DNA from: Glebionis coronaria
Taxonomy: Eukaryota > Streptophyta > Magnoliopsida > Asterales > Asteraceae
Direction of reading: 5' to 3'
NCBI GenBank assembly: GCA_025667525.1
Contig: CM046879.1
Coordinates: 359,352,752 to 359,416,751, forward strand
Length of the DNA stretch: 64,000 nt
The position numbers were made by a program, and so were the translations under genes. Of the stretch, positions 1 to 19,352 are shown in pieces. Positions within the stretch are counted from its first letter, which is position 1. The number at the start of each line of letters is the position of its first letter. The notes under the pieces are model-generated. The model ran no database searches. It saw only the letters and a program-made list of their open reading frames with translations, and was not told where the DNA came from.

Positions 1-490
1 AAACATAAGTTTTTAGGACTGATTTTGCACTTTGACCATGTTGGACTTGTTTGACCCATTTAAAAGATACCATTGACCAATACAACACCTAAGTCCAAAA
101 ATAGACTCACAACTGCAGGTTTGAGACAAAAATTCAACTTTCAATCATTTACCAAGCTCTATCTATGGTCCCCGGGATTTGACCCAAAACCAAACACAAA
201 TTCGGATTGTGTTGATTCTCATCTCTCGGTACACGAACTTTCAAAATATTTTTTTTTTTGGTAAAAGGGTAACAATGACCCCGGTAAATAGAACCAAAAA
301 AAGCGTTGAAGTATAAGGAATGTGGCTGAAATACCACATTAACCGCAAGCTACAAGCAGCTTGTTAAACAAAATGTTTAAGACAGGCCATAAACATCAAC
401 TAGTCTAGAATACTGGAAATATATAAACTAGACAAAAACCAAGACGATAACATAAAGTTACGAGGAAAATAATAAAATATCAACATGGGA

Positions 491-2277
491 TCAGCCAGTT
501 GGAGTGCTTGCCCCAATATTAGTGTTGAGAAGATTCACCGATTCATCAAAAACGACCTCAACTCCCTCCTCCTCCTCATTATCTTCCTCGCTTACTTGAA
601 CACCTTCGTCAATACCAGGCATGGACAAAGATGAAAATTTATTAGATGTAGAAACACTGCTCATTTGAGCTTTACCCTTGTTCGGACCATTAGGATTGCT
701 AGACTGCTGCAACAGACCAGATTTAGTATTCAACTTACTACTATTATCACCACTCGTACTTGTAGTAACTAAGCGAGTTTTTGGACGAAAAACAACCGTC
801 TTTCCTGTTTGGGAACCCTTATTCAATGTAACACCTCTCGGAACTTGATTCACTAAATTACCTTTGTACTTCTTCCTCTTCCTTTGCACTTGTTGGAATC
901 CATCATTATCAACATGAGTTGTCACATTTTCAACCGTTGTAGGTTTAACATTTTTTGGACAAGAATAAAAGGAATGACCAAAAATATTACAAGTATGACA
1001 TCTAGGCGGTTTCCATTCGTATTCAACACGAATTAATTCCTTATTACAACCAGAGCCTTCAAGATCAGGGACACCAATAGTAACGTTATCTATAAACTCC
1101 GAATCAGCAGTCATCTCAATAAGACAACGAGCAAAACTACAACGACCCCAAGACTCTTTGCACATATTATCAGTATAATGATCCATCATAATAAGCTTAC
1201 CAAGAAACGAAGCAATTAAACTAATACCTTCCTTCTCAAATACCTGTAGCGGGACATCATGAAACTTGACCCATACCGGAATACGAGTTAATTCCTCCTT
1301 TAGAAGATTCGTTTTCATAGTCCATTTCTTAAGAAAAATTGGTGAATTACGAACCATGCACAGACCACCTTCCAGAACTGCATTAAGACCCTCACTAGAC
1401 CCAAATTAAAAAAAGAAAAAACCTTTCTCATTCATCATGATACGCTTAAGACCATGTTTTACCCAGTTATTCTTAGCAAAATACTCAATCACAGGAAATG
1501 CAATCCTTTTACCAAGAAAGTAACCATATTAAGTGTTGTGGTAGCGAGTATTTACTTTTTCAACGACCTTCCTAGGAATAGAGATATTAACCCCTTCACA
1601 GACATTTTCAGAATTAAACGAAGAAGAGACTGCATTAATACCTCCATTAGTAGACGTAACCATATCAGCTTCAAATTTGCAAACTAACTCCAGAATTTCT
1701 TTAGCACGGTCATGTGAGATCAATTCCCACAAAGGATGTTTCTTCATTCTTAACTCATGCATAAATTCACCCGCATCACCAACCGTGCGAATCGTTACAC
1801 CAAATAATTTCAAAACTTCATGTAGATTACACGGTGCAACCCATTAATGGTTGCAGCCTTAGCTGCAAGGTCCAAAAAAACATCACCAGACGAGGAAACA
1901 TTAGTAATAGGGTCATCTGTTTCCTTAGCCATTTGCGCAGAGTGCACACTCGAACCACCTGAACTGAGTGAAGAAATGATGCTAGTTAAATTCTTATGGC
2001 GTTCACACAAAACTTCATAATAAAGCATAGTGGTCTCCTTAGGTAAAGTAGACCATTTAGGAAATTTGTTTGCCTTAACACCATTTGCAAACACTTCAAT
2101 GTCACGCACAGTATTCAAAGGAATAGAAAACAAATTAGATATCTCCTCTAACGTGACTAAAACCTTAAGATTAGACACCATAACCGCATCATTCCAACCT
2201 GTAAACAGTGGCTTATCACTTTCATTGCTCGAATCCACCATAGCTTCAATCAATCGAACCACTAAATAATAAACCAA
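491..2277 (-). pseudogene. LINE ORF1 protein (DUF4283-like plus zinc knuckle), frameshifted
   Basis: ORF1 proteins of plant L1 elements bind the element's own RNA. The coding trace runs from about 2277 to 491 in three minus-strand pieces: about 1810-2277, 1529-1813, and a piece that includes 491-1357. The reading frame changes near 1810 and again between about 1360 and 1530. The last piece has the DUF4283-type stretch with IPVWVKFHDVPLQVF near residue 26, then a CX2CX4HX4C zinc knuckle at residues 120-133, then a low-complexity polar region and an acidic EEDNEEEEG patch near the end. It stops about 230 bp before the poly(A). Family assignment comes from the motif order known in plant LINE ORF1; no search was run. 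With two frame changes the protein cannot be made in full. Confidence 0.82.
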
Positions 2278-2392
2278 TTACAGTCGACACTTAATTTCAG
2301 CCAACCATGTGAAACCCACAATTCAATTACAGCACAAATGCACCACGTAATTAAATATCAGTCGACCAAAAGGAGGGTCAGCCGACTAAAAT

Positions 2393-2546
2393 GTCAGCCG
2401 CCACAAGCTAGGTCAGCCGACAATATAAAAAACAAGGACGATTTAATGCTGCAACGATTATGATGGGTCAGCCAACCAATTAAGTCAGCCGCCACAAGCT
2501 GGGGTCAACCGACAAGATACAAACAAGGACGATTTAATGCTGCAAC
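2393..2546 (-). repeat. Two tandem 63-bp units in the LINE 5' region
   Basis: A 63-bp block at 2393-2455 recurs at 2484-2546 with a few changes (period 91 bp). Extra short GTCAGCCGAC-like copies lie just left of it (about 2360-2390). In element sense this is upstream of ORF1, the place where some L1 families carry repeated promoter units. Confidence 0.75.
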
Positions 2547-4231
2547 TACCCAAACACAGCGAAACCCTAAAAAAACAATTAATGCGAATACTATTTAACC
2601 AAACAAAAACGAAACTGCTTGTCCAGGTAGCACCCTAAAAGAGACAAGTAACCACCAACGAGATAAACAATACTATCGCACAAGACAATGACGGTAAAAA
2701 ACGAAAATTAAAACCAATTTAATTTACCCTAAAATCAATCAACCAAATAAAGACTTTGTTAACTCAAGAATAATCAGTGATTATTCGAGAAAACAGCATC
2801 ATTATAATGTATTCGGATTAAAGGAAAAAGAAAATTAGGTTTATGAGAAGAAGGGATATTTTGGCTGCCATTGATGTTTTTTAGAGTTTTAACCGATTTG
2901 GCAGTGTGGACACGAACTTTCAAAATATCATAACTTTTGACTCGTTTGGAGTCGTAAGCTCTACCTTATACCAAAACGAAGCTAAGACAAAGCTCTAAAA
3001 CTATATCCTATGTTTATGACCTGCTTACCAAGTTAAACCCACAAAAAACATGCTTGAACAATCTGGTCTAAAATCACCCTTCCAAAATCACCCTAACACT
3101 TGATTCCAATCCAATCTAACATCACCTAGACCAATTTTAACCACTTCTGATCATTCCCAAACACCCCAAACAGCCTATAACACTAAGAACATCAAACCCT
3201 CATCAAAACCCAAATCCTAAATCATACATGCAATTAGTTTATCCTATTTAAAAACATCAAAAATAACATTATGAACACAAACCCGCAACACATTACATCA
3301 AACGCCATGAACCCACCAAACACCCCCACATTTCGTGGGTTTTGGGGGCTGTAGAACACCAACAACATAAAACCCATCTTGTTTTATTGATGATTTAACA
3401 TTATAAACACATGAATTAAACTTGTATACTATTTAATTAGATCAAAATCCATTTTTGAAAAATCATAATTTTTGGAAAAAAAATCAAGTTGTTGCATGTT
3501 TGATTTTAATGGATTAGAATACTTACAATGATGAAATAGGAGGTGGTCTTTGATTAGATTTTAGCAAAACCCAAAAAAATGGTGGTGGTGGTGGTTGTGT
3601 GGTGTTAGGCCGGTGGCCCTAGAGAGAAAAAGAGAGATGATGTTTTTTTTTGTAAAAGAAAGTATGTGTTTCCTTGTTTCCCCTTTTTGTAAAAATGGAG
3701 GGACCTAGGGGGAAATTTTTGCTATCTTTTGGCCCTAATAGTAAATCATTATATAAAGAGCGGGTTTTGACTAGTAGTCGACTTTTAGAAATTTATAAGA
3801 GTCGGGTTTCGTCTCGGCTACCTCAAAATGCTTTTAAATGGTTCAAACGCACACAAAACGAATATACACCATGGTTCCGACTCTACTTAACACGTAATAA
3901 AAATAAAATCTCGAAAAACTCAAATATCGATCAATCGATAATAAAGATAAATTTTGGGCATCCGTCGGTATCGTAGTCGTTATCGGTTCTTCTTAAACAG
4001 TCAAATGTTAAAATTACGACCGTAAACGTTGGTTTCAACTTAAACCGTCAAATATATAACAAACGAAATTTCTTAAAAATTTCAAAAATATTCGTAAAAT
4101 AGGATTAAATAAATGACGTTGGGCTCAGGATATCACATCCACAAGTGAGCCACAACTTAAGAGTGGTGCTCATACTGAACAGCTCTTGAGACAATAACTT
4201 AGCATCATATGACACATTCACGGGTATTACA

Positions 4232-4246
4232 TCCTCCCCTCCTTAA
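4232..4246 (-). promoter_or_regulatory. Element A polypurine tract
   Basis: On the minus strand a purine run (AAGGAGGGGAGGA) abuts the 3' LTR, which begins TGTAATACCCG. This is where plus-strand DNA synthesis would be primed. The equivalent tract in element B is at 60208-60222. Confidence 0.75.
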
Positions 4247-4780
4247 GGGAGCGACGTCCCGGCGCTCTCCGGTTCTTATACTCGCATTTCGTACTACTAG
4301 AAAGATGAGGGTACTTCTTACTAAATAGGTATTCACGTTCCAATGTGGACTTCGGTTCACGTCTCGGGTTCCATCACACCTTCACAATGAGTATTATACC
4401 CTGCTTCAATTCTCTTAACATCTTGATCCATGATCTCCACTTCAATTTCCAAAATTCTTCCTACGGTTATCAACAAGTCTCTTTTCAAAGCTTCTCGCGG
4501 TTAGCAAGTGATTCTTAATCTACCCCATCTCTTCCATAGCCTCTCGAATCATTTCAAGTCCATTCAACTGACTTTTTCCTACTTCATTCTATCCAACTGG
4601 CGATCTACATTTTCATCAACATTTTCTTCAAATGTTGTAGCTTCATTGTTAACATGGTAAATGTCGTTGTACAAAGGTACTACCAACGACAAGTGTCGAT
4701 CTCAGCAACTATCAAAATCAATCACACACGTTCGGAGCATGTCTTCCAACGTTCGAATCGTCCTTTCACTTAGTTCATCA
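4247..4780 (-). pseudogene. Chromovirus integrase C-terminal remnant (element A)
   Basis: Translating the minus strand in several frames gives clear pieces of a Ty3/Gypsy integrase end. SERTIRTLEDMLRTCVIDF lies at about 4711-4771; this is the segment that follows the catalytic core in Tekay/Del elements. A stretch resembling the 'LTGPEIIHETTEK' segment lies around 4530-4580, and VEIMDQDVKR lies at about 4402-4450, followed by a match to the basic 'VRWN..REP' region. Stops and frame changes separate the pieces, so the gene is dead. The copy in element B at 60223-60760 is the same segment in better condition. The catalytic core itself is not recognisable. Confidence 0.8.
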
Positions 4781-5285
4781 TCTCCTAAAAATAATTAATC
4801 GTAAAGAAAAATCACACGGGCCACACATAACCCCATCGAAAACGTTCAGAATATACGATACGAAGTAATTAATACTAGTTGTACAAAATAACCTTATTGC
4901 AATATCACGTACATACAAACCTATTTCGTCATAAACGAATTCATCGATACGAAATCATCCGACGTATACATAACTCTCTCGAAAACATCACAGTCCAATC
5001 AACAACAAAAGCCATAATAAAACACATACAACCACATTACGACATGTTTGCAAAATAGCCAAACCATGCCAAGTAAATAAGTTCAATCAAGTTAACCCAC
5101 GCTTGCTAATCAGCCAAGCCATGATAAAATAAGAATATTTGACATGATTCTCGGATGAGTCCAGTCAAAAGAAAATTGCAAGTTAAAGAAGGTTCACGAG
5201 CTTGCTAGCTATGGATGCATATCCAAAAAGAAAGAAAAATACATACATATGTCATCGCAGGGTGCTCACACACGGATCCATACCC

Positions 5286-10211
<4,926 letters not shown>

Positions 10212-10230
10212 CATGGCTCTGATTACCAAT
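10212..10230 (-). promoter_or_regulatory. Element A primer binding site (tRNA-Met-like)
   Basis: On the minus strand, right after the LTR end, the sequence reads TTGGTAATCAGAGCC. This resembles the initiator tRNA-Met primer site TGGTATCAGAGC with one extra A. It fixes the element's orientation. Confidence 0.75.
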
Positions 10231-10231
10231 C

Positions 10232-13122
10232 TATAACACCCCTAACAAATGCTATGCGCAGCGGAACTACAACATTTGGGTGTTAGACAGTTATCATCAC
10301 ACACAAGCTATTTCGAACGACTCAAAGAGACGTAGGAATTTAAACATAAATTTAACATTGTTAAAAACATCAAAGTCTACAGCTTTCCAAACCCCAAAAG
10401 AATTACAAAACAGAGTTGCATTAGGTCCCCACTGAATCTCAACCCAAAAGTACATTTTCGTTCACATGACATAATATAAAATTTTTAAGTGCTAAAAGGG
10501 AGGAAAAACAAAGTAGACCGCCAAGCCACAACAACTTCCATCCTCGCATGCTCCGCTGCTATCTATCTTGCTTACCTGAAACACATGCTTAAAACCGTCA
10601 ACCCAAAGGTTGAGCGAATCTATAGGTTTATCAAATCATAAGTTGAACATAAGTATTAAAACCAATCATGACCATTCAATAGCATTGTCGTACTCACAAT
10701 CTATTATTCAATGATATTATCTTTAGCAATAGCTAATAATTGTGTTTAAGCTCGTGACACTAATCTGTTAACTCAATCACCCGCGTACATTTACCGGCAT
10801 GATTAAGATGAAACCAGTGCCCCTTCTAAAGGCATTAGTTGCAATTATACCTTATTTCTTATCACAAGTTATCCGTCCGCAGAGGGTACTCAACGTACTA
10901 GCTCTCGTCTCGGATAGGGTCGTCAACCCCATAGTACTATCAATTGTATAAGAGGCTATCTCCAACCCACACAAGGGCAAGACAATAGTTAATAGTTCAC
11001 GAATTTAGGGACTTTTGCAACTAGGTACTCAACACAACTCAAGGCAACATTCGGGTCCAACAATCATTCATGACTTATGTTCATTTTCATTTAAATAGCA
11101 TGTATCCCCCTCGCGGGTAAAAACATTTGAAATAAGTAAAGAGCGAGGCTATAGACTCACCTTGCGTAGTAGTAGTGGTTCTAGCGAAGACGTAACGAGA
11201 AATGTCACCGACGACGTGGATGCCCCCGGGAAATCAAATACAACACCTAACGAATAAACACTTAATGAATAAACTCCTTCAAGTACTTTCAAGTACTGTA
11301 TGTATATATTTAAAGTCACTCAAAGTTTATATAAACTCACGCTAAAATTCCATACAAGTGATTATTACTAGACTCGTACTATCTATCTTTGTAATTAGAA
11401 ATACTTCAAATTTTATAACTTTGCCGGTACTTACCAAAAGTACGGGCTGTTTTCTATGACTTAAGCATTTCTATAAATTACAAGAAAATTTATAAAAATC
11501 CCTTATGACCTGTAGAAAACCCATTTTAAATCCCATAAAAAGTTTTCACTTTTATGACCCGTTACACATCACATTACTAAACATAAGTTTTTAGGACTGA
11601 TTTTGCACTTTGACCATGTTGGACTTGTTTGACCCATTTAAAAGACACCATTGACCACTACAACACCTAAGTCCAAAAATAGACTCAAAAGTGCAGGTTT
11701 GAGACCAAAAATCAACTTTCAATCATTTACCAAGCTCTATCTATGGTCCCCGGGATTTGACCTAAAACCAAACACAAATTCGGATTGTGTTGATTCTCAT
11801 CTCCCGGTACACGAACTTTCAAAATATCATAACTTTTGACTCGTTTGGAGTCGTAAGCTCTATCTTATACCAAAACGAAGCTAAGACAAAGCTCTACAAC
11901 TCTATCCTATGTTTATGACCTGCTTACCAAGTTAAACCCACGAAAAACATGCTTAAAAAATCTGGTCTAAAATCACCCTTCCAAAATCACCCTAACACTT
12001 GATTCCAATCCGATCTAACATCACCTAGACCAATTTTAACCACTTATGATCATTCCAAAACACCCCAAACAGCCTATAACACTAAGAACATCAAACCCTC
12101 ATCAAAACCCAAATCCTAAATCATACATGCAATTAGTTTATCCTATTTAAAAACATCAAAAACAACATTATGAACACAAACCCACAACAAATTACATCAA
12201 ACGCCATGAACCCACCAAACACCCCCACATTTCGTGGGTTTTGGGGGCTGTAGAATACCAACAACATAAAACCCATCTTGTTTTATTGATGATTTAACAT
12301 TATAAACACATGAATTAAACTTGTATACCATTTAATTAGATCAAAATCCGTTTTTGAAAAATCATAATTTTTGGAAAAAAAATCAAGTTGTTGCATGTTT
12401 GATTTTAATGGATTAGAATACTTACAATGATGAAATAGGAGGTGGTCTTTGATTATATTTTAGCAAAACCCAAAAAAAATGGTGGTGGTGGTGGTTGTGT
12501 GGTGTTAGGCCGGCGACCCTAGAGAGATGATGTTTTTTTTTGTAAAATGAAAGTATGTGTTTCCTTGTTTCCCCTTTTTGTAAAAATGGAGGGACCTAGG
12601 GGGAAATTTTTGCTATCTTTTGGCCCTAATAGTAAATCATTATATAAAGAGCGAGTTTTGACTAGTAGTCGACTTTTAGAAATTTACAAGAGTCGGGTTT
12701 CGTCCCGGCTACCTCAAAATGCTTTTAAATAGTTCAAACGCACACAAAACGAATATACACATGGTTCCGACTCGACTTAACACGTAATAAAAATAAAATC
12801 TCGAAAAACTCAAATATCGATCAATCGATAATAAAAGATAAATTTTGGGCATCCGTCGGTATCGTAGTCGTCATCGGTTCTTCTTAAACAGTCAAATGTT
12901 AAAATTACGACCGTAAACGTTGGTTTCAACTTAAACCGTCAAATATATAACAAACGAAATTTCTTAAAAATTTCAAAAATATTCGTAAAATAGGATTAAA
13001 TAAATGACGTTGGGCTCAGGATATCACATCCACAAGTGAGCCACAACTTAAGAGTGGTGCTCATACTGAACAGCTCTTGAGACAATAACTTAGCATCATA
13101 TGGCACATTCACGGGTATTACA
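10232..13122 (-). repeat. Element A 5' LTR, 2891 bp
   Basis: It begins TATAACACC (expected TGTAACACC, as in element B) and ends GGGTATTACA on the plus strand. It matches 1-4231 without the LINE, and 57322-60207 more distantly. The ORFs in it (for example 12547-12732) repeat between copies only because the LTR does, and I see no coding signal. Confidence 0.9.
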
Positions 13123-13796
13123 ATAATACATGATTTGAATTACAATATATTGTCTGACTAGCAATATGGGGTCTTATTTATTTTATACCTGTGTTCTTGT
13201 TTTACATAACTGTTTTATATAACGGTTTTTACTATACTTAAACAACGTTATAAAACGTATTGTATGGTTTACGACAATGGTTCGTATAATGGTTTTGAAG
13301 GAAAAGGCCTATATTATGATTTACGACAATGATTCGTATCAAATGCTTAAGGCCTATGTTATGATTTACGACAATGATTCGTATAAAATGTTTTTGGCCT
13401 ATGTTATGGTCTATGACAAAGAATTGTTCAAAAATATTTTTCAGTAATGATTTTATACCGGTTTTATGATTAATGGTTATTATTAAACTCTATGGACTCG
13501 CTCAGCGTTTCACTGATTTTAACATATTTTATCTCAGGTACTTGAAGGTAATTCTCGGGAAGACGACAAGAATTTATGGCCCGCATTCAAATAAAAAATT
13601 TCATTCAAATGTTTTGTAAATTTGTATGACATATTATGACCTGAGGACCTATGTAATTTGATATTTATGAATGGAAAATTCTTTATTATTAAACGAAGCG
13701 ATTTTTAAGCGTTGTCTATCATTTGAGTAATGTGCTATCCCGTAACACCAACGACTCTTCCGCTGAATTGAATTATGAATATTTGGGGGTGTTACA
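13123..13796 (+). repeat. Element C 5' LTR, 3' portion
   Basis: Matches the last roughly 690 bp of the 3' LTR (about 45615-46308) with scattered changes and ends GGGGGTGTTACA. The remainder was separated by insertion of element A and lies left of the window. Confidence 0.88.
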
Positions 13797-13799
13797 GTT

Positions 13800-13811
13800 T
13801 GGTATCAGAGC
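13800..13811 (+). promoter_or_regulatory. Element C primer binding site (initiator tRNA-Met)
   Basis: TGGTATCAGAGC starts three bases after the LTR end. It is a perfect match to the usual site complementary to the 3' end of plant initiator tRNA-Met. Confidence 0.92.
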
Positions 13812-14010
13812 TCTCGTTATAGAGAACGAAAGATTTTTAAAACCAAGGTTTTGAATAGAACATTTCAAAATCTTTTAACCATAAATATTTTTTAAATAAA
13901 TGTTTTGAGTAAAATGTTTAAAAATCTTTTGACTATAACGGTGCCAAAGAATTCCCGAGTTACCAACAAGGCCAGAATGAGAAGTATTATTTAATATATG
14001 TATAACTTGG

Positions 14011-16536
<2,526 letters not shown>

Positions 16537-17500
16537 CTGAAACTTTCTGAGGTATTTGCTGATGAATTACCTAGACTTCCGCCAATAAGGCAAGTTGAAT
16601 TTGGCATTGATTATATTCTCGGTGTTGCACCTGTGGCATGTGCACTATACTTCAGCCCCCAATCAAAAAGAGTTAACGTGCAACTGAGAGAATTGTCGGA
16701 AAAAGCTTTTATTTTACCAAGCTCGTCATCATGAAGAGCTATGGTATTATCATTCCATATATTTATTTATTACCGTGAACTAAGTAAAATGATCAAAATT
16801 TATATCCATTACCCAAGATGGAAGATTTGTTCGATCATTTACAAGGTTCAGCGTATATTTAAATAAAAAAATTGATCCATGACATGGTTATCATCAACTT
16901 CGCGTCCGCAAAGAAGATTATCTCTTCCAATCACTACCTCCAGAACTCGTAATGAACATTATGAGTTTCATGTGATGTCGTTTGAATTGACCAATGCACA
17001 TGTAGCATTTATGAATTTGATGAATCACGTGTGTAGGCTATATTTTGATAAATTCATGCTTATGATCATTAAGGACCATATGTTTGTTTCTAGGAATAAG
17101 AAGGAGTTAGTAATCATTTGTAGACTGCCCTGAGTTGGCCGAGCAGTGAAAACTTGTACCTTGAGTATTTAACATGTGATTTAAGGCTTGATCCTTTACA
17201 CTCTTTGACCGTGTGATTAATGGTAGTTGAATCTATGTTGACTCTTCAAAGATCGGAGCCATTAAGGCTTTGGGTTATACCAAAAAGGAAGTGCGAAGAT
17301 GTTTTGACAAATATTTATCGAAGGATTTTTAAGGAATTATTCCGTTATACCCAGATCATTTAACTAAACTCCCTTAGGAGTAGATGTTTGTGTATACCTC
17401 AAGAAAACCTAAGAGGGATTGAGGAAACCATATAACCAATAACATGGAATTTGGAACGACAGTTTTTGCTCTTCAACTAAGAAAATTTTGACCAAAGTAT
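16537..17500 (+). pseudogene. Reverse transcriptase-RNase H remnant (element C)
   Basis: Conserved Ty3/Gypsy pol segments appear in order but in shifting frames. LPPIRQVEFGID (about 16570-16610) is the start of RT. A KAFILPSSSS piece (about 16700) matches the 'GFIRPSSSP' segment. YPLPKMEDLFDHLQGS lies at about 16800-16855 and YHQLRVRKED at about 16885-16920. A decayed fingers/palm segment follows to about 17130. An RNase H piece matching 'YASRQLK...LELGAVVFAL' lies at about 17390-17490. The catalytic YxDD is no longer intact. Many stops and indels show a long-dead gene, older-looking than the elements nested around it. Confidence 0.82.
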
Positions 17501-18060
17501 AAACAAAGATTTTTCGAACATTTACGGATATTATTAATTATTTTCGATAAATCAACAAAAATCGTGTTAACTAAATTCAAATTTATTTTGAACATTTTTT
17601 TATAATTGGACGAACTGAGAAATTTAAAAATTTTACGTTTACGTTTTATAAAATTAAATAATTTATTATTTAATTACTTGTAATATTTATCGACGCTTTA
17701 AACGCCGGACTGGGCAAAAGTAATAAAGATAATAGTTGAGACAAAACTAAAACATAGAAAATATGAAGAAAGAATTTCTGAGAGATTGTGGTCATGATAT
17801 TTATTTCATCAAGGAAGGTGAATGTAGATACTGACACATTATGTAGAAAGGATAAAGGACTAATTAAGATGTGTTCCTTAATATTGACCATACACAATAA
17901 ATTGCCCGAGCAATTTATAAATAGCCGATGCATGTGAGAAGGATAATATGAATGATGAATCGCGGCTAATGAGAACCCTTAGAAATGGGAGCCGATGGCG
18001 TTAAGTGTTTAAAAGGTCGTTTGTAGTTGCCTAAATATGGAGGTTTGTGAGATTTAGTCA
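17501..18060 (+). other. Element C linker between RNase H and integrase remnants
   Basis: AT-rich and decayed. No motif was recognised except that the pol order implies the C-terminal RNase H and integrase N-terminus. The minus-strand ORF at 17670-17933 has no recognisable domain and is probably chance. Confidence 0.5.
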
Positions 18061-19310
18061 TGTTGGAATCTCATAAGTTTAAGTATTCTATTCATGCCAA
18101 TTCTGATAAAATGTATCTTTATCTGAAGAAGTTGTACTGATGACCAAGTATGAAAGCAGACATCGCAGCATATGTTAGTAAATGTTTAACTTTTGCAAAT
18201 GTCAAGGCTGAACACCAAAATCCATCAGGATTGCTTTTACAACTTATTATTCCTGTTTGGAAGTGGGATAGAATCACCATGGATTTTAACACAAATCTTC
18301 CAAGGTCATCATCTAGATTTAATTCGATTTGGGTCATCGTCTACAGACTAACAAAATCTGCTCATATCATTCCAATTAATGATAGGTTCTCGATGGAGAG
18401 GTTGGCTCATTTGTATTTAAATGAGTTGTGTAAACATAGTGTGCATGTATCGATCATCTATATCAAGATCTTCGCTTCACATCGAATTTATAGAGATTCC
18501 TTCAGAAGTCATTGGGAACGAATCTTGATGAGAGTACTGCTTACCACCCACAATCGAGGGGACAAGGTGAAGGAACGATACAGACACTAGAAATCTTGAT
18601 TTGTGCTTGTATGATTGACATTTGGTAGTGTCAAGGATGAGCATTTACCTTTGGATAGGTTATCATTGATAATTATCACTTTAGAATTGAGACCAAACCT
18701 TGCGAGGATATAAATAAAGAAGAGTTTAAGAGCATCTGTAGGCAGGAGTTGGATGAAGATACCCGACCCACGAAATCTGAAATGATTGTGGAAATTAGGA
18801 TCTGATTGTTGACTGCCAGTAATGGGCAGGAGGTTATGTGAATATAAAATGTAGATCTTGAAGTACAGGATGGGTAGCAAAGCTATGCCGAAAATTTTTC
18901 ATCATGGAAAGATGAATGGATGATCTGAAAGATCGTGGGAATCTAAGTCCCGGTTGTTGGGACCATTGAGAGAATGTAAAGATTTGGTCTGAGAGGCATA
19001 TAAGCTAGATCTACCCTAGGACTTCAAGGGCTGCATGAATTATGTTTCGTATATCGAACTTGATAAAATGTCTATCAAGTGAAAAATCTGATAAATTCTT
19101 AATGAAGTTTAGATCGGCGAAAAGTTGAATTCATCGAAAACCCGTGGACATCATGGAAAGAGAAAGTAAGTCAACTTAAGCCTGATCGTATTCCCGTACT
19201 TATGTTTGATGAAACTCGCGTATTGTAATGAATTACACTTGGGAGAAAGGACCGAATGTGGAGGAAATGCCCACGTGTCTTTGACTCTATAAGAAGCGAG
19301 TAGTAAGGTG
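18061..19310 (+). pseudogene. Chromovirus integrase remnant (element C)
   Basis: The best-preserved part, 18150-18590, reads [12 protein letters not shown], then EHQNPSGLL, then WDRITMDF and [13 protein letters not shown]. These are the zinc-binding/core integrase blocks of Tekay/Del elements. The first catalytic Asp (TMDF) is present. The HHCC histidines upstream are in another frame. The second Asp and the catalytic Glu region is scrambled, and [10 protein letters not shown] after about 18580 is a frame-shifted match to the post-core segment. At about 19170-19300 lies a decayed match to the C-terminal 'IPIVKVRWNSRRGPEFTWERED' region. Integrase is inactive. Confidence 0.85.
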
Positions 19311-19340
19311 AATTGATATTTGAGGACAAAGATCCTCTTT

Positions 19341-19352
19341 AGGGGAAACTGC
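19341..19352 (+). promoter_or_regulatory. Element C polypurine tract
   Basis: AGGGGAAACTGC lies immediately before TGTGACAATCC, the LTR start. Its position and purine content fit the plus-strand primer. Confidence 0.7.

Larger units (their letters stand above)
231..2928 (-). mobile_element. LINE (L1-like) with ORF1 only, flanked by 19-bp target duplication
   Basis: The body is 250-2909. A run of T at 250-258 is the poly(A) tail of a minus-strand element. The same 19 bases flank it at 231-249 and 2910-2928, and the other LTR of element A (around 11805-11830) has the uninterrupted site once, which proves the insertion. The body is only about 2.66 kb. It holds a 5' region with short tandem repeats, a broken ORF1 and a 240-bp 3' tail. 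No endonuclease/reverse transcriptase ORF2 is present, whereas plant L1 elements are usually 6-7 kb. Either ORF2 was lost internally or this is an ORF1-only non-autonomous form. Confidence 0.88.
1..4231 (-). repeat. Element A 3' LTR, truncated by the window and split by a LINE
   Basis: Bases 1-249 and 2929-4231 align with 11580-13122 of the right-hand LTR, so about 1.35 kb of this LTR lies left of the window. It ends GGGTATTACA at 4231. The stretch 250-2909 is a later LINE insertion. A 10-bp length difference near 3620 and scattered substitutions separate it from its partner. Confidence 0.9.
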
